From Haematobia irritans (lineage: Eukaryota > Arthropoda > Insecta > Diptera > Muscidae): 64,000 nucleotides of DNA. This document shows, one piece after another, positions 25,896 through 36,800 of this stretch. Every line of letters starts with the position of its first letter. Position 1 is the stretch's first letter. Made by a program: the position numbers and the translations under genes. The notes beneath the pieces are model-generated. The model worked only from the letters and a program-made list of their open reading frames with translations. It did no database searches and was not told the origin of the DNA. The stretch lies in contig NC_134397.1 of the NCBI RefSeq assembly GCF_050003625.1, positions 193,647,063 through 193,711,062 of the forward strand, given 5' to 3'.

Positions 25896-27690
25896 CTACT
25901 TAAAACCAAGAGAGTTCACGTTAGCGATAATGTTCACGTTAGTGAACTTCAGCGAATTTCAGAACAAAACCTTTTTACGTCAAATTTCAGCGTTACGGAG
26001 TAGTTAGAGTCAGAAAAAGTGTATATATGATATTACTCTTTAAATGTTAAATTGTCTTTTGACGCTCATGTTTGAGCTAGACAGATTCCTCTAATTTAAT
26101 AAAAAACAAAAATTAGCAAATTACATTGAATTATACAGCACCCACTTCCCTAAAAGTCTATACCTACATGACAATTAAGCTTTTGACAACGGCGGGTGGT
26201 TTGCGGTAACGCTTACCTAACACATATACGCATAAAGGTTCTTGGTAATATCGTATGTTTTTTTCCTATTTTTCTAATATTTATTTTGTTTTGTTTTGGT
26301 TATGTTTCTATGTGTTTGGCCGGTTTCTATTTCATTATTATAGGCCTATTATCTTATTTGTCTAGCTGCCAGTCTAACTGTCTGCTAGTGTGATGCCTTT
26401 CTCTATTGTGAGGTGTTTGAACTCTTGTGCTCTTTGAATGACAGCCGGCTAATAGTAGTACACAAAGAAGAAGCATAAACGAAAATGTTTTGATTTTATT
26501 ATGTTAGAGTTGCCATGTATGGGTGGGGGTGTATGTTCTATTTAGCATTTATCAAATAGTAATATTGGGAAATATAGAAACTTTAAGCTAAGGTGGATTA
26601 AAAAAAATCTGGAAAATTAATATTTTATATTCGGTATACATATCAAGCTAAATTGTCACATTATCAAATATTTCCTAAGGTTTATTGTTACCTTAGTTTG
26701 TATACAATGTATTGTCTAAGTTAAAGCTTTTAGTGTTGGCAACTCTGTACAGCATGCATGGCTTCTCCTTTACATACACGCACTTTACATATATACTTGG
26801 GATGCTCGTTAAAGAGAATGCGATATTATCGTGTTGACTGAATGTTTTCTAAGTGCAGGTATTATTGTTGTTGTTGTATACGAAGATTTATTAGGGGATA
26901 ATCACGATGTATTGACACGATAAATACCTTAACGATAATGATGATGTTATATCGTAAGCAGTGGATAATATAATAATGACGTTGTTAATTACCCATCTCT
27001 CAGCCCTCTTGAGAAAGTTCATTGCACTCGTATGTGCGTACTTCGTTAAAAGAGACAACATTTATTTTATCGATGCTGTGTATTGCAATTATTTCACAAT
27101 GATTTGAGTTTATATAAAGAAATTAAAGGTTCGGACAAAAAGGATTTGTTTGTATGGAAAATCATGAAATTTGTGAAATGGTTAAATGAATATCAGTAAC
27201 AAAGAGTACAAATAGTGATTCATCTCGAACATGTATTTTCTCTATCGAAAATTTGTTTGCATGACGGTAATACCGTTTCTTATTGCTGCAACCTAAGGTG
27301 CGATACTTTTAACTGCTTCAAATCTCTAGAAATAGAATCGGGGTTACTAGACTTCTTCAACGTGTTCTTATGCCCTTGTAAAGGTATATTAGTTTACAAT
27401 TTTCTGATAATGTCTGATATCGTTTAAGTGGGGTCAGGAAGTGAACCTATTAAGTAGTGAGCGTCGCCTATTGTTATGAAATATAACTAAGATATAATGT
27501 AATTTCAATATACCTTACATATGAACCTTATTTTTTTACAAGGTTCGTTTGAATTCTCAAAGTGAAATTGTTTTAAACTATATGTCATTGATGACATAAA
27601 TCCATATGTAAATTGTATTGCACATTTATTTGTAAGCTATAATATAGATGTAAACTTTATTAATAAATCTCTTATTCTTTCTAATTATAG
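25896..27690. other. Non-coding DNA up to the Syp start-codon exon
   Basis: Begins with gttcacgttag repeats (25914-25946). An island with TTGTTG runs occurs near 26860-26875. It ends in the T-rich acceptor at 27690, so at least the last part is intron. Confidence 0.5.
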
Positions 27691-27809
27691 AAATGGCGGA
27701 AGGCAATGGCGAACTGGTCGAAGATATCAATCAAAAATCAGAAGATCGTGGTGATGGCGAACGAACACAGGACTATCCAAAATTGTTGGAATATGGCTTA
27801 GATAAAAAA
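27691..27809 (+). CDS. Syp: Syp start-codon exon (residues 1-39)
   Basis: The acceptor is the ctaattatag ending at 27690. The exon opens with AA and then ATG at 27693 in the context AAATGG, and the donor AAA|gtaagt begins at 27810. It encodes an acidic N-terminus starting [14 protein letters not shown] and ending EYGLDKK, phase 0. Because an acceptor lies two bases before the ATG, at least one non-coding 5' exon must exist upstream. If the donor is not used, the frame stays open for 50 more codons to the stop at 27957-27959; that extension is Lys/Asn-rich and looks intronic. The last residues lead directly into the NURR domain of the next exon. Confidence 0.93.
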
Positions 27810-30800
27810 GTAAGTTCAAGCAAACAAACAAAAAAAAAATCCAATGACATTATTGTTCAAGCAAACAAAAAAATTCCAATGCCATTATGTTGCATATATC
27901 ATTCGAAAATGTTCATAGATGATTGCCAGGATTGTTTAAATACTGAAAAACAAATATAAAGCCCAAATATGTGGTCCAACCCACAACAGCCCAAGTCTGT
28001 TTTTTAATATTTTTTGAATCTTCACTGAAAATCAGGATAAAGGTGTTTTTTGGAAAACTTCGCTGCAGATTCCTAGAAGAGATACAAACATGAAAAATTT
28101 AGAGCAAATAAATTTAGATTTAGTGCTAATAACTCAATTGTGTCCTAACTCGAGTTAGGCTGTTAAGGGTTGTGACCACAGAAATATGCACTTCCAGCAC
28201 ATATTTCATTCACATGTCGGTAAGACAGTTTTGATACGTGTTTCTTGTGGGGCAAAAAATGTAAAGAATTGATAAGAATGACTCCCGGAATTTTATCTAG
28301 CAATTGCATTCATAGTAGCTATGTCAGTGTAGCAGAGTTTAATTCTTATAAAGCGTCGTTGTTGTAATTCTTAAAAGCATTATAATCACGATAGCGAAAT
28401 ATCTGTAAGATAAAAAAAAATTATTTAAATTTTCCTACAATAAATAACTCATGACATGTCAACGAGTTGTATATGGACCTTAAAAGGAGGAGAAAATTAT
28501 AAATAAATCATAAAAAATATATTGAATTGTTTTCCTACACGCAAAAAAATAATTCTTTCCTCCCAAACGAAATTTTAGACAAACAAAGTTCATTTCTCAT
28601 TTGCTTTTCGTTGAAACGAAGTGTATTTGGAAGAAAAGTATATTCTTTTTGTGATAAACGTTTATTCTTTTCCAGGATGTAATAACAATTTCATAAAGAC
28701 TAACTCAAAAAAAATTTTTTTCTGGCTAATTGCATTTCCCCTTTTTCTGTAATACAAGCAATGTAGAAGAAATTATACGATTTTATAAATTTTAAATTTT
28801 TTTTACCTTTCGCCTGGACGGAGAATCGAACCGCTGACCATGCAATTTGTAAGCCAACACACTATCCACTGAGCTATGTAGCCGTTATAGTCATCAATAG
28901 ACAATTAACCATATAAGTTATATTTATATAGCATAGCTTGCGGCGCCCACGAGCCGATTAAACAAAGTTTATTTAACAGAAAAATACATTTAGTTGGGCA
29001 CCGTGGTGCAGTGGTTGCTACGTCCGATTTGCATGCCAAGGGTCGTGGGTTCGATCCCTGCTTCGACCAAAGTTTTTTTTTTTTTACATATATTCCAGAG
29101 ATGGTCGAAAGATTCCGAAAAAATGTTCAACATTACATTCTACTATATTAAATTTTACTATGAACTTTAAAATGTGTCTTATTAAAGACCTAAAGTCAGA
29201 AAAGAACAGTGTTTGAGATAAACGAAATGGACTGTGTTTTTGGTTCAAAAATAACTTTTTTTATTGAAAAAATAAAAATTTTGTACCAAATGAAATTTTT
29301 TGGTGATAAAAGTGTATACTTTTCGAAGCAATTCAAAAAACTCTAACAAAAGAAAAACGTTTTCGGTACACGTTTTCCAAACGTTTTTTTTCTTTGCGTG
29401 TATGATACATATGCACAAGTTTATAAAGTTATAAAAATCGAAATCTTTTTTTTATACTTATATTAATTGACATTTCTTTTTTTTTCTCAATTTTCTTTCA
29501 CAGGTTGCCGGTAAACTTGACGAAATATATAAAACAGGTAAACTCGCCCATGCAGAATTAGATGAACGCGCACTGGATGCGCTTAAAGAGTTTCCGGTTG
29601 ATGGTGCCTTGAATGTATTAAGTCAGTTCCTCGAATCAAATTTGGAACATGTATCGAATAAATCTGCCTACTTATGCGGGGTTATGAAAACCTATCGACA
29701 AAAAAGTCGAGCAAGTCAACAGGGTGTACCAACACCAGCCACCACAGTGCAAGTTAAAGGACCAGATGAGGAGAAAATCAAAAAAATTTTAGAACGTACC
29801 GGTTATACTTTAGATGTTACCACGGGTAAGTTTATAAGTGAATGGAACAATTTACAATTTGTATTCGCTCCGTCGCTGCCGCTAGAGGAAAAAAATATTA
29901 TCAGATCATTTTTTACAAAACATTATTATCATTGGGATATCCACTGATCAGCTGGTCTCCATAGAATACCGATGCATTGATGTTTTGAAGATACTTACAA
30001 ATGTATGCGCCTTGAAGGCTCTCACAAAAATTCCTCTTGCATGCAAACAATACAATTTTGCCATGTATTTCTTATGGGAGTAAAATGTAAACAATCGATA
30101 ACAATGCCTCACGGAATTTTCAAATTCAAACCGGATACGTAGACAACTTTACTGAAATGTTGGTTTGCATGTCGATAGAACCGTCGTACACCACCGTTTT
30201 GAAGCCCGATATGAACATTTTTTAATCCATTGAAGTTTTTTGGGCCAGCAATTTAAATATATACCCCCATATTGTTCCTTAGATAAATTGTCCGTAAATT
30301 ATTATGAATATGGACAATATACTTTTGGATTGATCCAAACTCTTTAATTTATTTTTTTTATTACAACTAATATTTCCTTATATTTTTTTAGGCCAACGCA
30401 AATATGGTGGACCACCACCGAATTGGGATGGCCCAGTACCGGGCAATGGCTGCGAGGTATTTTGTGGGAAAATACCAAAAGATATGTTTGAAGATGAACT
30501 TATACCTCTGTTCGAAAATTGTGGTAATATCTGGGATCTACGATTAATGATGGATCCCATGACTGGTACAAATCGTGGCTATGCATTTGTAACATTCACA
30601 ACAAGAGAAGCTGCTTCAAATGCTGTCAAACAGGTATTTATATAAGAACTAATTCATTATCTCCCAATCCACCCTATTGTTCTTTGTCTGTCTCTCCTTG
30701 GCTCTATGTTGAACAAAAAAAGATCTATTGTTATTCTAAAAATAATTGATTAATACAATTGATATTTTAGGTAAAATCGATATATACATAATATGAGTAT

Positions 30801-33800
30801 ATAATTAATTAAAAAATTACAAGCAATAATCGATTACTATTTGGCTTTCATAATCAAGTTTTAGGCTTTTTGTTATTATAAACAACAACAAAAACTTATT
30901 TTATTATAATTTAGCTATATTTTAAAAATCTTTTTACTTTGAAACAATAAAACTATTATTTGTTTCTATTTCTAAGCTTTTTCAAAATATTATTAGATAC
31001 TGATATGAAGTAAAAAAGATTGAAACTTTTTCCCTATTTTTTTTCATTCTGTACCATATCTATATTTAAGCTTTAGAATTATATAATACTATTTTTTCTT
31101 ATATAGTATTCTGTTTATTTTAAAACAAAGTTGACCATTTTAATAGTAGTTTTAGTTTGAAACATTTCTATTCGTGTTTCTATTTTTCGTGGCTTGATGC
31201 AAGTCATTTTTTGCATGATTTTATTTATTTATTTTTTTTCAATAAAATAAACTTTGGCTCACAATATCTGATTTGAAAATGCAAAATTAAAATGTATTTA
31301 TTTTGCGGTTTGAAAAGAAGTCTCTCTCTCTCCCAAACGAAATTAGTCCAAAATTCCTAATTACAAATCCAGTTTGGTTATTTCCTTTCCTTTTGTATTT
31401 TTTACTTTTGTTTTATTTTGACTCGACCTTTTTTAGTGAATGTTAGAAAGCGGTGTGGTAATAGGATATATTTATTGTAGAAAAATTCGATCGTGAAATC
31501 GGGATTAGATATTTTGATTTAAAATCTTTCCTAATTTTTTTTAATTGGCTCTTTTTGTCTGGCTGAATGTACAATATTTGGCATCGAAATGATGTGTCCA
31601 CAAATAATACACTGGAAAAGTAAAGTCTCCTGAGCATTCCAGGCCGATTTAACTTCATTTTAGTTCATGGAAATTATTATTTCTTAGTTATAATGTACAA
31701 CATAAAAAAGAGAAAAAAACTTTACAACATGAAGCCTAAAGATTCACTAGTTCAGAATTTATTAAAAATTGTACATATTACCAAACAATCGTCCAATTTT
31801 GTCCTTCAAGCAATGAAATTTCCTTAAACAAGTGAAAACAAAAAAACTGTTTCTAATAAATTTTTCTTGGAAGAATATTTATTTATTTTGTGATTGATCG
31901 ACGGTTATTAACCTACATTTTTTTTCATTCATACAGCAAAAATAAAATTTTGTCAAAATTTTATTTCTATAGAAAATTTTGTCAAAATTTTATTTCTATA
32001 GAAAATTGTATCAAAAATTTATTTCTATAGAAAATTGTATCAAAAATTTATTTCTATAGAAAATTTTATTTCTATAGAAAATTTTGTCAAAATTTTATTT
32101 CTATAGAAAATTTTATCAAAAATATATTTCTATAGAAAATTTTGTCAAAATTTTATTTCTGTAGAAATTTTTGTGAAAATTTTATTTCTATAGAAAATTT
32201 TGTCAAAATTTTACTTCTATAGAAAATTTTGTCAAAATTTTATTTCTATAGAAAATTTTGTCAAAATTTTATTTCTATAGAAAATTTTGTCAAAATTTTA
32301 TTTCTATAGAAAATTTTGTCAAAATTTTATTTCTATAAAATATTTTGTCAAAATTTTATTTCTATAGCAAAATTTGTCAAAAATTTATTTCTATAGAAAA
32401 TTTTGTCAAAATTTTATATCTATAGAAAATTTTGTCAAAATTTTACTTCTATAGAAAATTTTGTCAAAATTTTATTTCTATAGAAAATTTTATCAAAAAT
32501 TTATTTCTATAGAAAATTTTGTCAAAATTTTATTTCTATAGAAAATTTTGTCAAAATTTTATTTTTATATATATTTTTGTCAAAATTTTATTTCTGTATA
32601 AATTTTTGTCAAAATTTTATTTCTATAGAAATTTTTGTCTAAATTTTATTTCTATATAAAATTTTGTCAAAATTTTATTTCTATATAAAGTTTTGTCAAA
32701 ATTTTATTTCTGTATAAATTTTTGTCAAAATTTTATTTCTGTATAAATTTTTGTCAAAATTTTATTTCTATAGAAAATTTTTTCAAAATTTTATTTCACA
32801 ATTTTCTATAGAAGTAAAATTTTGACAAAATTTTCTATAGAAATAAAATTTTGACAAAATTTATATAGAAATAAAATTTTGACAAAATTTTATATAGAAA
32901 TAAAATTTAGACAAAAATTTCTATAGAAATAAATTTTTGACAAAATTTTCTATAGAAATAAAATTTTGACAAAAATTTATATAAAAATAAAATTTTGACA
33001 AAATTTTATTTCTAGAGAAAATTTTGCCAAAATTTTCTTTCTATAGAAATTTTTGTCAAAATTTTATTTCTATCGAAATTTTTGTCAAAATTTTATTTCT
33101 ATATAAAATTTTGTCAAAAGTTTATTTCTATAGAAACTTTTGTCAAAATTTTATTTCTATAAAAAATTTTGTCAAAATTTTATTTCTATAGAAAATTTTG
33201 TCACAATTTTACTTCTATAGAAAATTTTGTCAAAATTTTATTTCTATAGAAAAATTTGTCAAAATTTTATTCCTATAGAAAAATTTGTCAAAATTTTATT
33301 TCTATAGAAAAATTTGTCAATTTTATTTCTATAGAAAAATTACAAAAATTTTCAAAATTTTTGCATAAGTTTGTATCTATAGAAATATTTTTTAAAATTT
33401 TCTTTCTGTAATTTTGGCAAGTTTTTATTTCTATAGAAAATTTTATTTCTATAAAAAACTTTTTTCAAAATTTTATTTCTATAGATTTGTTTAATTTACC
33501 GATTTGACGAAAATTGACCAAAATCAACAAAATTCCATTTGGTACGACTATTGATTGTACCAAATTTAAAAATTAATATTTTTTTTGGACCAATTTTGGT
33601 CCTATCAGACCAAAATGGCAACCCTAATAAGGATCAATCACTAATGCAGCATATTTCTGCTAGTTGGCAACGATGTGTTTGTTAGTATTGCCAACAGCTC
33701 TTTTTTTCAACCAAATATAACAATTTTTTTCTGGTAAATTTCAAAGAGAATATTTTTTTTCCAATTTTAAATAAAACTAAATTTTAAATAAACGTGAATT

Positions 33801-36800
33801 TTTAATTGTTTGACGAAATAATATATAAATAGCATATAAATAAATTTAAATCAAAAGTTAATTTTTAGTTTTGAAAGTACTTATCACACCGCTCAAATTA
33901 CCCTGTAGATCTTAAGTATACTGTAGTTCCGTACACCTTTAGTAGTTGTTTTTTATTCTTTTATTTGGGTAACTTTCATACTTAGTTCGTAAGTTATTTT
34001 TGGTTGTTTCCGTTTAGTTTTTTTTTTGTTTGTAATGTCCCAAAAGCAATGGACGACATACAACGAAAACATACATATTTCCATCCACGTTATCACAAAA
34101 AGAAATTTTGGCAACCATTTTAGGTCATTTCTTTAGCACCAGCAGCTTAAAATCAACCAAAAAAGCAAATGACACACGAATAATAAAAATGTCCTAACAA
34201 AATTCGAAATTTCTTTTAGATATTTCTCTAGCAGTATAAGGAAAATTTATTACAGGATGTAATAAAAATGAATGCTATGAATTTTTTTTGTTTTATTTCC
34301 TATTGCCCTAAGAATACATACAATCATCAGTAATTTTAATATTGCATTATGATTTACTATAAATCATGGACTTTTGAATTTTCTTTACTTTGAGTTCTTG
34401 TAGTCTCTCATACTCTCCTTACACATTCTTTGAACTTGTTAAACTATCTCAAGACTAGTGATAATTTTTGTAATACCATTCAGAAATTGTCTATCTTGAT
34501 TCATTTGTTCTTGCAATAATTTCTCTTTTTTTTACACTTTGTTAGTATGAATTGTCCGGTTTTATTTGAATTAAAAATATTAAAAAAAAAACGAGCATGT
34601 CCAAAACCAATTAACATCATTTCAAAAACAAAAAGAACCTATTAATATTCCATTTTTCATCCCATTTTATATTGACACAAGAAAAATTCTTAATTTTTTT
34701 TATTAACCCATTTGGAAATGCAGCAAAGTTTTGGCTAAAATTCTATCAAAATTCAAAATTGGTAATTAAATATTCATAACTTTGTGCAAATATATTTTGT
34801 GCGAAGAATTGGCTCAATTTAGTTTTTTTTTTTTTAGTTTCCCTCTCTCACATAATACTTAGTTTATATTTCTTATTTTTTATTCCACTTATAGTTTTCT
34901 TTCTTATTGATTTTTATTTTTTTGTAATTGTAAAAATGTCAATTGTTATTCAAACACTTGAAGCGGAAAAAATACCTTTCATTAAAACATGCCAACGGTG
35001 GGTGCTCTAGATTTTTCAATTCACTCGTGTGGGCATTGATGTTGGCACATCTGAGATGCTCGAATAGCTTAGAGATATTTTTGTTATGCCTCCAAAATAT
35101 ACAGCCAAACGAGCTCCTGTAGGCAAGGAAAATGAGTTTGTCCTCAAATGTACTCGCAGTGTCAAACTGAATCACATTCTTCTATTGCGAATTTATTACA
35201 AGCAAAAAATAGTAACAAAACTATGACAAAAAAAAAACTATTAGTGTTCATAGCACCTGAATAAAGCCTGAGATTGTAGTGGCCTCGAATGCCTGCACCA
35301 AATGCTAGATGCCATTGAACAGATATTAAGAAACTTCATTAACGATTGTCGAGCAATGTGGAAATTTTATATGTACTATAAAAGGACGATAACAAGGTTT
35401 TTTGCTCTCAAGCATTACCATTGCTATTATATCTTGTGAGAGCAAAGGGAAAGTTCGTCGGGTACGATTTTAAACTTATATATTATTGTCTATACATATA
35501 ATAGAATTGAACTGTCACAAAAAAGCTACACTGCATTATCGGTTGATTTTATATAATAGAACAGATCTAAAAGGTATATATAAATAACGTAAACTTCCAT
35601 TCCATTTATCAATTCGTCATCGTGTACATACGTAGAACAATGTTTTATGTATTTTACCAAATTTTATTTATTTCCTGTACGATATAACGGTACTTCATTA
35701 TCCACTATCTAACAAGAACACTATTATCATGATATAACACGGCACAACCAGTGTTACCGTTGAGAATTTCTATAAAGTGTCAGTCGCCATAAAAAGTGAC
35801 ACCAGGGCTGCCAATAAAAAAAAATAAAAGAAAAATCGTCAGTTTTTTTCAAAAAAAAAAATCTTCATAATCGGCACATGCATTTTAAAAATCGTCAAAA
35901 AAATCGGTAATATAAATAATATTAAAATAAAACATATTTTTTGGTGAAAAGCAATACAAAAATATTTATTTCACATTGAAAACAGAAAATGAACATGTAC
36001 AACTACACACAAAAAATTTTTTTCTGATTCAATCACGAAATAAATTCATCCAATTAATTTTTAATTGAAATGTCTTCAATCACAGAAATGATAGTATCAA
36101 TTAAAAAATTAATTGAAGGTCAATTAAAAAGTTAATTGATCCAATTAAAAAATTAATTGATACTATTATTTTTTTGATTGATTTTTGTTTCAATTAAAAA
36201 AATTTGTTGATTCAATTAAATTTTTAATTGAATATTTTTTAAAACTCAATTAAAATTTTAAGTGGAAAAATTTTCGTGAAATTTTTTTGTGTGTAGGCAT
36301 TTCAATAATAAAATTATAACGAATTAAGTTAATTAAATTACCTTAATAACTTTGATCTGCAAAAAATTTTCCTACCAGATATATTGATTTTCAAATATAT
36401 GTATACCGATCGGTTCACAATAACCTCCCAAGGCGATCTAGACCTTTGGATCCGTCAGTCCATGTATTTGTGTTCGCAAGATTCCGGTCGCAATTATTAA
36501 TCGAACTTGATGAAATTTAGTTCAGAGCGTTTTTTGGGCAAAAGGAAGAACAGCTTTGAATTTAGAAAAAATCGGATCAAATTTAGATATTTCCCCCGTA
36601 CATATATGTATACCACCGGATTTCAACAAATGGGAGCATACTGCATTTATTTACTAAGCGATGGTTTTCACATTGAACACAAAGTAATTTTTTAAGTACG
36701 CAACATTTTATCGAAATAGATTCAGATTTGGATATAACTCCCATATATATATATATATGTATCGCCCAGTTTGCCTAAATTTGATCTTATTATTAGCCAA

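Larger units (their letters stand above)
28536..29402. mobile_element. TIR element with two divergent tRNA-like modules
   Basis: The left end tacacgcaaaaaaa and the right end ttttctttgcgtgta are inverted repeats. Subterminal parts also match in inverted orientation (aaaagtatattc and gtatacttttcg; gataaacg). The centre has two tRNA-like blocks pointing away from each other (28811-28884 on the minus strand, 28996-29070 on the plus strand). It lies in the intron between Syp exons 1 and 2. No ORF. Confidence 0.72.

Noticed and set aside
28811..29070. Two tRNA genes
   Set aside because: A and B boxes are present but the acceptor and anticodon stems do not pair, and both sit in a TIR element; they are tRNA-derived modules.
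29826..29947. Extension of Syp exon 2 past its donor
   Set aside because: The extension lacks family homology and stops after 40 codons, while the gtaagt donor joins in phase to a conserved RRM1 exon.
31941..33490. CRISPR-like array
   Set aside because: Units are contiguous with no unique spacers, and the locus is an insect intron.
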